This document shows positions 25,970-34,469 of a stretch of DNA of 64,000 bases, piece after piece; the first letter of the stretch is position 1, and each line of letters starts with the position of its first letter. The position numbers and the translations under genes were made by a program. The notes under the pieces were generated by a model. It had not been told where the DNA came from, did not search any database, and was given only the letters and a program-made list of their open reading frames with translations. The stretch comes from Firmicutes bacterium ADurb.Bin146 (lineage in GTDB: Bacteria; Bacillota; Clostridia; DUPQ01). The stretch lies in assembly GCA_002070475.1 (NCBI GenBank), contig MWDI01000047.1, positions 1-64,000 of the forward strand, read 5' to 3'.

Positions 25970-26731
25970 GTGGACGAAAAGATGAAACTATATGGATTCA
26001 ATAACCTGACAAAGACTTTAAGCTTTAACATATATGATGTATGTTACGCAAAGTCGGAACGTGAGCAAAGAGACTATATTGCATATATTAATGAGCAATA
26101 TAACTCTGAAAGGCTTACAAATATCCTAACAAAAGTCACTCAGATGATTGGAGCCACTATTTTGAATATAGCGAAACAGGATTATGAACCACAAGGCGCA
26201 AGTGCTACATTTTTAATAGCTGAAGAAGCTATGATACCACACAAGAATAATGAAATAGTAGGACACCTTGATAAAAGCCATGTTACTGTGCATACATATC
26301 CAGAGTATCACCCAGATACTTCAATCGCTACTTTCAGGGTAGATATCGATGTAGCGACATGCGGAGAGATCACACCTCTTTCTACATTGGACTTTCTTAT
26401 AGGTAACTTTGATTCTGATATAATTACTATGGACTACAGGATTAGGGGATTTACCAGGGATATTACTGGGAGAAAACTTTTCATAGATCATGCTATTACA
26501 TCAATACAAGACTATATAGACCCAAAGACATTAGAAAGGTATGATGCTGTTGATGTAAATGTCTACCAATCGAACATATTTCATACTAAAATGTTAATAA
26601 AAGAGGTGGATCTCCAGAATTACTTATTTAATACTGATGTATATGAGATTGCCCCAAAAACAAGACTGACGATAACTAACAGCCTTCGCCGCGAAATGAT
26701 TGAGATTTTCAGCGGTATTAATGTTTATTAA
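25970..26731 (+). CDS. speD: S-adenosylmethionine decarboxylase proenzyme
   Basis: A 253-residue enzyme of the E. coli SpeD class, longer than the Bacillus/Thermotoga type. The proenzyme cleaves itself before Ser103 in [14 protein letters not shown] to form the pyruvoyl cofactor; other signature blocks are [30 protein letters not shown] and [13 protein letters not shown]. It makes decarboxylated SAM, the aminopropyl donor for SpeE. The start is GTG 25970, five bases after GGAGG; ATG 25982 is in frame but 17 bases from that site. It is the first gene of the polyamine operon. Confidence 0.92.
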   Translation: MDEKMKLYGFNNLTKTLSFNIYDVCYAKSEREQRDYIAYINEQYNSERLTNILTKVTQMIGATILNIAKQDYEPQGASATFLIAEEAMIPHKNNEIVGHLDKSHVTVHTYPEYHPDTSIATFRVDIDVATCGEITPLSTLDFLIGNFDSDIITMDYRIRGFTRDITGRKLFIDHAITSIQDYIDPKTLERYDAVDVNVYQSNIFHTKMLIKEVDLQNYLFNTDVYEIAPKTRLTITNSLRREMIEIFSGINVY

Positions 26732-26743
26732 GATGGAGGAAAA

Positions 26744-28201
26744 ATGACGCTGACAGATCAAAACCGCGCCCCTTTGTATGAGGCGCTTGAAGAACTTAAA
26801 TCAATGCATATTGTTCCTTTTGATGTACCAGGCCATAAAAGAGGTAAGGGTAATAAGGATCTTGCAGATTTTTTAGGTGCCAAATGCCTTGCAGTAGATA
26901 TTAATTCTATGAAATATTTGGATAATATATGCCATCCTACAGGTGTAATAAAGGAAGCTGAAGATCTTGCTGCTCAAGCTTTTGGTGCTAAGTGTGCATA
27001 TTTTATGGTAAATGGAACTACATCTGCTGTGCAATCAATGGTTCTTTATGTAGTAAAAAGAGGCGATAAGATAATACTGCCAAGGAATGTTCATAGAAGC
27101 GTTATAAATGCTTTTGTTTTATGTGGTGCAGTTCCTGTGTATATTAATCCTCAGATTAATAGTGATTTAGGTATATCTTTAGGAATGTCGTATAATGATG
27201 TAGTACGTGCAATAGAACAGAATCCTGATGCTAAAGCAGTTTTTGTTAACAATCCTACTTATTATGGGATATGTTCTAATCTGAAAAAAATAACTGAACT
27301 TGCTCATAAGCATAATATGCTTGTACTGGTTGATGAAGCACATGGCACTCATCTGTATTTTGGAGAGGATCTTCCCATTTCCGCTATGGCTGCAGGTGCA
27401 GATATGGCTTCAGTCAGTATGCACAAATCTGGCGGATCTTTAACACAAAGCTCTCTACTGCTTGGTGGAGAGAATATAAATACAGATTATTTAAGACAGG
27501 TCATTAATCTAACACAAACTACATCTGGTTCTTATCTTCTTATGTCAAGCTTAGATATATCACGAAGAAGGCTATATCTTCACGGAAAAGATATCTTCGG
27601 AAGAGTTGTAAAATTAGCACAGTATGCAAGAGATGAAATAAATGAAATTGGAGATTATTACGCATATTCAAGGGAATTAGTAAATGGTGATACGGTATTT
27701 GATTTTGATGTTACAAAGCTGTCTATTAACACATCAGGAGTAGGGCTTGCTGGTATTGAGGTTTTTGATCTTTTAAGAGATGAATATGATATACAGATTG
27801 AGTTTGGAGATTTAGAAAATATCCTGGCATACATATCTGTGGGAGATAGCGATAAAAATATAGAACAGCTTATTGGATCACTGTCAGAAATACGCAGAAG
27901 ATACAAAAAGCCAAGAACATCGGCACTAAAACATGAGTATATAAATCCAGTTGTGGAAATGTCACCTCAGGATGCTTTCTATGCGAAAAAGGTCAGTATG
28001 GACATTAAAAAGACTGCAGGCGAGATATGCGGTGAATTTGTTATGGCATATCCTCCAGGAATACCTATATTAGCTCCAGGAGAGCGGATAACCGAGCAGA
28101 TTATAGAATATATAATATATGCTAAAGAAAAGGGATCTCTTATAACAGGCCCGGAAGATATGCATATACAAAGGCTAAATATTTTACAAGGAGGCCGTTA
28201 A
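26744..28201 (+). CDS. speA: Orn/Lys/Arg decarboxylase family, probable arginine decarboxylase
   Basis: A 485-residue PLP enzyme of the fold-I Orn/Lys/Arg decarboxylase group. The start PFDVPGHKRGKGN is typical of Bacillus SpeA-type proteins, as are FMVNGTTSAVQ near residue 87, LVDEAHGTHL near 195 and the cofactor lysine Lys228 in SMHKSGGSLTQSS. The C-terminal PPGIPILAPGE is also conserved. An agmatinase gene downstream argues for arginine as substrate, giving agmatine; lysine decarboxylation is the main alternative. GATGGAGG precedes the ATG, 12 bases after speD. Confidence 0.85.
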   Translation: MTLTDQNRAPLYEALEELKSMHIVPFDVPGHKRGKGNKDLADFLGAKCLAVDINSMKYLDNICHPTGVIKEAEDLAAQAFGAKCAYFMVNGTTSAVQSMVLYVVKRGDKIILPRNVHRSVINAFVLCGAVPVYINPQINSDLGISLGMSYNDVVRAIEQNPDAKAVFVNNPTYYGICSNLKKITELAHKHNMLVLVDEAHGTHLYFGEDLPISAMAAGADMASVSMHKSGGSLTQSSLLLGGENINTDYLRQVINLTQTTSGSYLLMSSLDISRRRLYLHGKDIFGRVVKLAQYARDEINEIGDYYAYSRELVNGDTVFDFDVTKLSINTSGVGLAGIEVFDLLRDEYDIQIEFGDLENILAYISVGDSDKNIEQLIGSLSEIRRRYKKPRTSALKHEYINPVVEMSPQDAFYAKKVSMDIKKTAGEICGEFVMAYPPGIPILAPGERITEQIIEYIIYAKEKGSLITGPEDMHIQRLNILQGGR

Positions 28202-28202
28202 G

Positions 28203-29054
28203 ATGGAATTTTGGTACAGTGAAAAGCATACTGAGAATGTATATCTTTCTATTAAGGTAGATAAACAGCTATATAGCTCAAACAGCAGTTTTCAAAGGAT
28301 AGATGTATTTGAGTCACTGGAATTCGGAAGATTTCTGGCTCTAGACGGATTTATGATGCTGACAGAAAAAGATGAATTCATATATCATGAAATGATTACC
28401 CATGTACCCATGGCTGTAAATCCGGAAATTAAAACAATCCTTGTAATTGGAGCAGGGGATGGGGGAGTATTAAGAGAGCTTATTAAATATCCTTCTATTG
28501 AAAGAATAGATGTTTCTGAAATTGATGAAGAAGTAGTGAATGTATGTAAGCAATATCTACCTAAAACAGCATGTGGTTTTAATGATGATAGAGTGAATAT
28601 TTACTATCAGGATGGAATGAGATATATAAGAAGGCATACTGGTGTTTATGACCTTATTATCGTTGATTCCACTGACCCATTCGGCCCTGGAGAAGGCTTA
28701 TTCACAAAGGAATTTTACGGAAATTGTTATAATGCTTTAAAAGAAGATGGAATAATGGTTAACCAGCATGAAAGCCCATTTTATGATGAAGATGCAGCTG
28801 CTATGAAAAGAGCTCATAAGAGAATTCACGATTCTTTTCCTATAAGTAAATTATATCAGGCTTTCATTCCGACCTATCCATCCGGACATTGGCTTTTCGG
28901 TTTCGCATCTAAAAAATTTCATCCTGTCCGTGATGTGAACGAAACAAAATGGGAGTCTTTCAATATAAAAACGCGATACTACAACTCAAACCTTCACAAG
29001 GGAGCTTTCTATCTGCCAAATTATGTAGAGGAGATGCTTAAAAATGTCGAATAA
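28203..29054 (+). CDS. speE: Spermidine synthase
   Basis: A 283-residue aminopropyltransferase. The N-terminal beta domain has MMLTEKDEFIYHEMITHVP, with the active-site tyrosine and histidine. The Rossmann part shows VIGAGDGGVLREL (dcSAM-binding glycine loop) near residue 81, the acidic EIDEEVVNVCK near 104, and the catalytic VDSTDPFGPGEGLF near 157, where Asp binds the amine. It transfers the aminopropyl group from decarboxylated SAM to putrescine. One base separates it from the decarboxylase, and it overlaps speB by 11 bases. Confidence 0.93.
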   Translation: MEFWYSEKHTENVYLSIKVDKQLYSSNSSFQRIDVFESLEFGRFLALDGFMMLTEKDEFIYHEMITHVPMAVNPEIKTILVIGAGDGGVLRELIKYPSIERIDVSEIDEEVVNVCKQYLPKTACGFNDDRVNIYYQDGMRYIRRHTGVYDLIIVDSTDPFGPGEGLFTKEFYGNCYNALKEDGIMVNQHESPFYDEDAAAMKRAHKRIHDSFPISKLYQAFIPTYPSGHWLFGFASKKFHPVRDVNETKWESFNIKTRYYNSNLHKGAFYLPNYVEEMLKNVE

Positions 29055-29904
29055 CATGAATTGTTTTATAGGATGTGAAAGCAGTTACAAAGATGCAAAA
29101 ATTGTATTATACGGTGTCCCATTTGATAATACGACTTCATTCAGGCCTGGAGCACGGTTCGGAAGCCAAGCTATAAGGAATGAATCTTATGGGTTGGAAG
29201 AGTATTCAATATATCAGGATACAAGGCTTAGTGATTATGCGATTCATGATGCATTTGATTTAGAATGCCCATTTGGAGATACAAAAGGATCTTTAGCAAT
29301 AATTGAGAAATTTTCCAGTAAAGTTGTTAAGGACAACAAGATACCAGTGGCTCTAGGAGGAGAGCATTTAATATCATATGCCTGCATCAAACCTTTAATA
29401 CATAAATATCCTGATCTTACTGTAATACATTTTGATGCTCATACCGATCTTAGAGAGGAATATCTTAAACAAAAACTTTCTCATGCGACAGTTATGAGAA
29501 GAATTTCAGAGATAGTTAAAGATAAGCACATATACCAGTTCGGTATAAGGAGTGGAGAAAAGGATGAATTTATATTTGCTGATACCCATACAAATATGTA
29601 TAAATATGATTTAAATGCTTTAACCAAAGCCATAGCTATTTTAAGAGGAACACCTATTTATTTAAGTCTGGATCTCGATGTACTCGATCCATCAGTATTC
29701 TGTGGGACAGGAACTCCAGAACCAGGAGGAATAAGCTTTAAAGAGCTTCACAATGCTATTTTAGCATTAAAAGGATTAAACATAGTTGGAGCCGATATAG
29801 TAGAGCTATCGCCTCATTATGACACGTCAGGAGCTTCTACAGCTGTTGCTTGTAAAATAACCAGAGAAATCTTATTAACCATAGGAGGTAACATCAATGA
29901 GTAG
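29044..29904 (+). CDS. speB: Agmatinase
   Basis: A 286-residue ureohydrolase. The manganese ligands lie in GGEHLISYA (near residue 101), HFDAHTDLR (near 128) and SLDLDVLDPS (near 212). GTGTPEPGGISF matches agmatinase rather than arginase spacing, and DNTTSFRPGARFGSQAIR is the N-terminal signature. It converts agmatine to putrescine and urea, joining the arginine decarboxylase product to SpeE. GAGGAGATGC lies ahead of the ATG; it overlaps speE by 11 bases and the next gene by 8. Confidence 0.93.
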   Translation: MSNNMNCFIGCESSYKDAKIVLYGVPFDNTTSFRPGARFGSQAIRNESYGLEEYSIYQDTRLSDYAIHDAFDLECPFGDTKGSLAIIEKFSSKVVKDNKIPVALGGEHLISYACIKPLIHKYPDLTVIHFDAHTDLREEYLKQKLSHATVMRRISEIVKDKHIYQFGIRSGEKDEFIFADTHTNMYKYDLNALTKAIAILRGTPIYLSLDLDVLDPSVFCGTGTPEPGGISFKELHNAILALKGLNIVGADIVELSPHYDTSGASTAVACKITREILLTIGGNINE

Positions 29905-31096
29905 AGTAATGGTAATCGGATGCGGGGGAGTAGCTAATGTAGCAATAAGGAAATGCTGTCAGAATTATGAGGTTTTTCCTGAATTGATGATAGCTAGCAG
30001 GACAAAATCAAAGTGCGATGATTTGCAAAAGAAACTAGCAAACCAGAAAACAAAAATACATACAGCTGCTGTTGATGCTGATAATGTAAAACAACTTATT
30101 TCATTGATTAATTCATATAAACCCGATACAGTACTGAATCTTGCATTGCCATATCAGGATCTTACTATTATGGATGCATGTCTTGCCACAAAGACCAACT
30201 ACGTGGATACAGCAAATTATGAACCGGTTGATACAGCTAAATTTGAATATAAATGGCAGTGGGAATACCATGAAAGGTTTAAAAACGCTAATATAACAGC
30301 ATTGTTAGGAAGTGGATTTGACCCAGGAGTAACTTCAGTTTTCTCGACTTACGCTCAGAAGCATTTTTTTGACGAAATCCACTATATTGATATACTGGAT
30401 GCAAATGCAGGTGATCATGGTTATCCTTTTGCGACAAATTTTAATCCTGAGATTAATATAAGGGAGGTTACTGCCAAAGGCTCGTATTGGGAAAATGGTA
30501 AATGGATTGAAACAGAACCTATGGAGATAAAAAGAATTTATGATTTCCCACAGATAGGGCCTAAAGATATGTATCTTCTGCATCATGAAGAGATAGAGAG
30601 TCTTGCAACCCATATTAAAAATTTAAAAAGAATTAGGTTTTTCATGACTTTCGGTCAGAGTTATCTGACGCACTTGAAATGTCTGGAAAATGTAGGCATG
30701 ACGTCAATAAAACCTATTGAATATAATGGTATGCAGATTGTTCCATTGCAATTTTTGAAAGCTTTGCTTCCTGATCCAGCTTCACTAGGTCCAAGAACTA
30801 AAGGGAAAACTAATATAGGGTGTATATTCCAAGGCATTAAGGATGGAAAACAAAAGAATCTGTATATTTACAATGTATGTGATCATGAACAGTCTTACAA
30901 AGAGGTTGAAAGCCAAGCAATATCCTACACTACTGGAGTTCCTGCAATGATAGGAACAATGATGGTCGTGAATGGTACATGGAGAAAACCTGGAGTATTC
31001 AATATGGAACAGTTTGATCCGGATCCTTTCATGGATGCTCTTAATAAATGGGGTTTGCCATGGGAAGTAGATCATAATCCTGTTTTGGTAGACTAA
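29897..31096 (+). CDS. Carboxynorspermidine/carboxyspermidine dehydrogenase
   Basis: A 399-residue saccharopine-dehydrogenase-family enzyme (LYS9-like, CANSDH). The NADPH-binding loop is VMVIGCGGVANVAIRKC at residues 4-20, followed by LNLALPYQDLTIMDACL near 79, NYVDTANYEP near 99 and GSGFDPGVTSVFSTYAQ near 138. It condenses a diamine with aspartate semialdehyde and reduces the imine to carboxyspermidine or carboxynorspermidine. Pairing with the decarboxylase gene after it gives a second spermidine route that does not need decarboxylated SAM. AGGAGGTAACATCA precedes the ATG. Confidence 0.9.
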   Translation: MSRVMVIGCGGVANVAIRKCCQNYEVFPELMIASRTKSKCDDLQKKLANQKTKIHTAAVDADNVKQLISLINSYKPDTVLNLALPYQDLTIMDACLATKTNYVDTANYEPVDTAKFEYKWQWEYHERFKNANITALLGSGFDPGVTSVFSTYAQKHFFDEIHYIDILDANAGDHGYPFATNFNPEINIREVTAKGSYWENGKWIETEPMEIKRIYDFPQIGPKDMYLLHHEEIESLATHIKNLKRIRFFMTFGQSYLTHLKCLENVGMTSIKPIEYNGMQIVPLQFLKALLPDPASLGPRTKGKTNIGCIFQGIKDGKQKNLYIYNVCDHEQSYKEVESQAISYTTGVPAMIGTMMVVNGTWRKPGVFNMEQFDPDPFMDALNKWGLPWEVDHNPVLVD

Positions 31097-32227
31097 ATGG
31101 TACTCGATTTAAAAAAAATAAATACGCCTTGTTATATTGTTAATGAAAGAAAGCTTATTCAGAATCTTGAAATTCTAAAGAAAGTAGAAAAAGAAGCAGG
31201 ATGCAGCATCCTGCTCGCACAGAAAGCTTTTTCCATGTTTTCTGTATATCCGCTGATAAGCAGATATATATCAGGAACTGCAGCTTCTGGTTTATATGAA
31301 GCAAAACTAGGTTATGAGTATATGAAAAAAGAGAATCATATATATTCGCCAGCTTACAAAGAAGAAGAATTTGATGAGATTCTGAAAATTTGTGATCACA
31401 TAATATTCAACTCCTTTTCTCAATGGGATAAATTTAAAAATAAAGCATTAAAATGCTCAAGACAGTTCGGCATGAGAATTAACCCTGAATATTCTACGCA
31501 GGACCATGCGATATATGATCCATGCTCTCCATATTCACGACTTGGAGTAACAAAAAAAAATTTCAGGGAGGACATGCTAGAAGGAATTTCGGGACTTCAT
31601 TTTCACACACTTTGCGAACAAAATTCTGATGCTCTAATTGATACTATTAAAGCAGTTGAAGAAAAGTTTGGAAAATATCTGAAACACATGAAGTGGGTAA
31701 ATTTCGGTGGGGGTCATCATATAACAAAGCAAGGCTATAATATTGATGCTTTAATATCCTGCATAAAGGATTTTAAACAAAGATATGATTTAAAAGTGTA
31801 TTTGGAACCTGGAGAAGCAATAGCTTTGGATGCAGGTTATCTTGCAGCAAAGGTTATGGATATAATACAAAACGATATGGATATAGCGATACTTGATACT
31901 TCAGCTGCATGTCATATGCCAGATGTTCTTGAAATGCCATACAGGCCAATAGTAATTAAGTCAGGTAAACCATATGAAAAAAAGTATACATACAGATTTG
32001 CCGGGCCTACCTGTCTAGCAGGTGATGTGATAGGGGATTATTCCTTTGATAGTGAATTAAAGATAAATGATACTGTGCTTTTTAATGATATGGCAATATA
32101 TACTATGGTTAAGAACAATACATTCAATGGTATAGCTCTACCTTCGATTTATCTTCTTAAAACAGATTCTTCGTTTGAACTGATTAAGAAATTTAGTTAT
32201 GATGATTTTAAAAACAGGTTGTCATAA
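31097..32227 (+). CDS. nspC: Carboxynorspermidine/carboxyspermidine decarboxylase
   Basis: A 376-residue PLP enzyme of the alanine-racemase-fold (fold III) NspC family. Lys43 in LLAQKAFSMFSVYP should hold the cofactor. GLHFHTLCEQ near 172, VNFGGGHHIT near 200 and YLEPGEAIAL near 235 bind PLP phosphate. Near the end, AGPTCLAGDVIGDYSF supplies the active-site cysteine of the partner subunit in the dimer. It decarboxylates carboxy(nor)spermidine to (nor)spermidine. The start abuts the stop of the dehydrogenase gene, with only a weak GGTAG upstream, so translational coupling is likely. Confidence 0.9.
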   Translation: MVLDLKKINTPCYIVNERKLIQNLEILKKVEKEAGCSILLAQKAFSMFSVYPLISRYISGTAASGLYEAKLGYEYMKKENHIYSPAYKEEEFDEILKICDHIIFNSFSQWDKFKNKALKCSRQFGMRINPEYSTQDHAIYDPCSPYSRLGVTKKNFREDMLEGISGLHFHTLCEQNSDALIDTIKAVEEKFGKYLKHMKWVNFGGGHHITKQGYNIDALISCIKDFKQRYDLKVYLEPGEAIALDAGYLAAKVMDIIQNDMDIAILDTSAACHMPDVLEMPYRPIVIKSGKPYEKKYTYRFAGPTCLAGDVIGDYSFDSELKINDTVLFNDMAIYTMVKNNTFNGIALPSIYLLKTDSSFELIKKFSYDDFKNRLS

Positions 32228-32328
32228 AACATACTCATGTAAATACAAGTTAATTTACTTAATAAATAAATAGAATGACTGCATACACCTATGCATAGAT
32301 GTTTATGGATATGATATTTTAAGATTAG

Positions 32329-32354
32329 ACAGGAGTATAATAGGTTCCTGTTTG
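32329..32354 (+). terminator. Weak hairpin downstream of the polyamine operon
   Basis: ACAGGA (32329-32334) pairs with TCCTGT (32346-32351) around an 11-base loop and is followed by TTGG, so termination is uncertain. Confidence 0.3.
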
Positions 32355-32383
32355 GTTTGAATTTTATTTGCATTTATCAGTAT

Positions 32384-32414
32384 TTTACAATATAGTATAA
32401 GTATACACTAGAAT
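32384..32414 (+). promoter_or_regulatory. MerR-type promoter with 19-bp spacer and central dyad
   Basis: TTTACA (32384-32389) and TAGAAT (32409-32414) are separated by 19 bases, longer than normal, and the spacer holds the dyad GTATA-AG-TATAC (32395-32406). MerR-family regulators bind such dyads and untwist over-long spacers, so this is probably the regulator's own promoter. Confidence 0.6.
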
Positions 32415-32435
32415 ACCAGGCTTTTGGAGAAAAAT

Positions 32436-33176
32436 ATGAATAAATACAGAACTTCACAGATTGCAAAAATAATGAATATACATACCAATACAGTACGACT
32501 ATATGAAGAGATAGGATTAGTCGAACCAGCTGAAAGACTCATTAATGGCTATCGTATGTTTAATGATAACCATGTTTTACAGTACAATCTTGCAAGACTT
32601 GCTTTAAGTATGGATAAAAGACAAAAAAGCATTAGAAAGAATGCAATTTTGATATCAAAACATATCGCAAAGAAGGAAAATGATGATGCTTTATTGCTAT
32701 CAGCTAAGCTTATTAATAATATAAAGACAGAAAAAGAAAATATAATGAAGATACAAAATAAGTACTCTCATGTAATTACAGGCAAGGAGCAACAAGAAAA
32801 AAGGATATATCTTACGCGGAAGAAAGCTGCAGAATATGTTAATGCTTCATCAGATGCTATTAGAAACTGGGAGAGTAAAGGATTATTACAAATTAGAAGA
32901 AGACTTAACGGATATAGAATATATATAGAAGATGATATTGAAAAAATGAGAATTATCAAAGTATTTAAAGGATTAGGATTTTCACTAAATAAAATAAAAG
33001 AACGAATTGATAAATTGGACGAGGAGCTTCAAAATGAAGAAATTTATTTATATGAACAAAGCAAACAGTATAAAAAGCTGATGAAAGATTGTGATGAATA
33101 TTTAGTGGAATTAAATAAAGCTGAAGAAACATCATTTAAAATGTATCAAATTGTACAAAAAATTATTAGCGGATAA
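32436..33176 (+). CDS. Regulator with two MerR-type DNA-binding domains
   Basis: A 246-residue protein with two MerR winged-helix units. The first (residues 1-70) reads YRTSQIAKIMNIHTNTVRLY then EEIGLVEPAERLINGYRMF. A lysine/glutamate-rich helical stretch (about 71-120) follows. The second (about 125-195) reads TRKKAAEYVNASSDAIRNWE, SKGLLQIRRRLNGYRIY, then a coiled-coil tail FKGLGFSLNKIKERIDKLDEE. MerR proteins usually have one such unit and act as dimers, so a tandem may bind DNA as a monomer. The ligand is unknown. GGAGA five bases before the ATG sets the start; a TTG at 32424 is in frame. Confidence 0.8.
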   Translation: MNKYRTSQIAKIMNIHTNTVRLYEEIGLVEPAERLINGYRMFNDNHVLQYNLARLALSMDKRQKSIRKNAILISKHIAKKENDDALLLSAKLINNIKTEKENIMKIQNKYSHVITGKEQQEKRIYLTRKKAAEYVNASSDAIRNWESKGLLQIRRRLNGYRIYIEDDIEKMRIIKVFKGLGFSLNKIKERIDKLDEELQNEEIYLYEQSKQYKKLMKDCDEYLVELNKAEETSFKMYQIVQKIISG

Positions 33177-33219
33177 GAACCATATAAAATGGTATAATGA
33201 AAAAGTAGAGGGGGAGAAT

Positions 33220-34446
33220 ATGGTTTTCAAAATTATTGAAAAGACTGATAAATATCTTAAGTACAAAGACTATTTCATACTGGGACCATCAGTAGCATAT
33301 TGTTTGAATTCTGATGATATGTTAATGAATTTCGATTTATTTAATGCATCAGACAGCAACACAGGCAGTTTGTTGTTAAGATCATCAGATGGTGGGGAAA
33401 CATGGGTTGAACAAGGTTTGATTGAGAAGTCATATGTATATGATTTTAAAAACAGTTGGGTAAAAAGCGGTTATGGAGCGATTTATGCTGATACACAAGC
33501 TAAAGTTATGTTATATGTTGCTAATGATACATACTGGGAAGAAAACAAGCTAGCTTCTTTATGGAGGATGAGAACTCTATATTACAGGCTTTCATTTGAT
33601 GATGGTCATACTTGGACGGACAAGAAATATATTATTCAAAAAGGTTCCTCATATACTTCAAAGCATTTCATAAAAGATGTGGAATTCGGAGTAAATATGG
33701 CTGCATCAGTATCACCGCTTATCATACGTGCTGATGATTTTAGTCTTCTTGTTTCAGTACAGGTGCAGATGCTTAATGAAGACAGAACTGTTTTAAATCC
33801 AACAGGAATGGGATATATGAAAGCAGGCGCTATGAAAGCGGTATGGAACCAAGAAAAATCAGAATACGAGTGGGATATAAAGGAATATGTTACTATAGGT
33901 CTGGACAAATCTGTAAGAGGGTTGTATGAACCTGCGTTTGGCTTACTTGGTAATAGTAATGTTATGATGGTAATGAGAAACAGCAATCATCGTCAATCTG
34001 ATAAAATCATAGGAACAAAGTATGTTAGCTTTTCGAAGGATAATGGATATACATGGACATCTCCTGAAATGCTGTTGTATGATGATGGAAGTGTCATGTA
34101 CTCGTCTTCCTGTATACCGAAAATATTAAATCACAGCAATGGTAATTTATATTATATAGGTGTAATCAATGATGAAAACCCAAAAGGCAATCTGCCAAGG
34201 TATCCATTATGTATTGCAAAAATAGATAAAAAAACAAAAAGAGTAATTAAAAATACTGTAACTGTTTTAGATACAAAAAGATCAAATCATGATTCTGCTA
34301 TTAATACAGCAAATGTAGTAGATTACTCAAATCATGGTGTTTATGAGGATAAAAAAACAGGTAATATTGTGATATTAGCTCCATATAGGGAGGATTTAAC
34401 ACAATATTCCTGTTATCTTAACAGATATGTAGTTAAAGCAGATTAA
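33220..34446 (+). CDS. BNR-repeat sialidase-like protein
   Basis: A 408-residue protein with three Asp-box (BNR) motifs, SSDGGETW near residue 54, SFDDGHTW near 128 and SKDNGYTW near 275, the blade-turn signature of six-bladed sialidase-type propellers. Arginines in LVMRNSNHRQS-like VMMVMRNSNHR and in APYRED near the end could correspond to parts of an arginine triad, but a complete sialidase active site is not certain; related folds hydrolyse other sugars. There is no signal peptide. It begins 43 bases after the MerR gene with GGGGGAGAAT before ATG, so it may be its target. Confidence 0.7.
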   Translation: MVFKIIEKTDKYLKYKDYFILGPSVAYCLNSDDMLMNFDLFNASDSNTGSLLLRSSDGGETWVEQGLIEKSYVYDFKNSWVKSGYGAIYADTQAKVMLYVANDTYWEENKLASLWRMRTLYYRLSFDDGHTWTDKKYIIQKGSSYTSKHFIKDVEFGVNMAASVSPLIIRADDFSLLVSVQVQMLNEDRTVLNPTGMGYMKAGAMKAVWNQEKSEYEWDIKEYVTIGLDKSVRGLYEPAFGLLGNSNVMMVMRNSNHRQSDKIIGTKYVSFSKDNGYTWTSPEMLLYDDGSVMYSSSCIPKILNHSNGNLYYIGVINDENPKGNLPRYPLCIAKIDKKTKRVIKNTVTVLDTKRSNHDSAINTANVVDYSNHGVYEDKKTGNIVILAPYREDLTQYSCYLNRYVVKAD

Positions 34447-34469
34447 TGCTATAATTCGCAGTTATTCTT

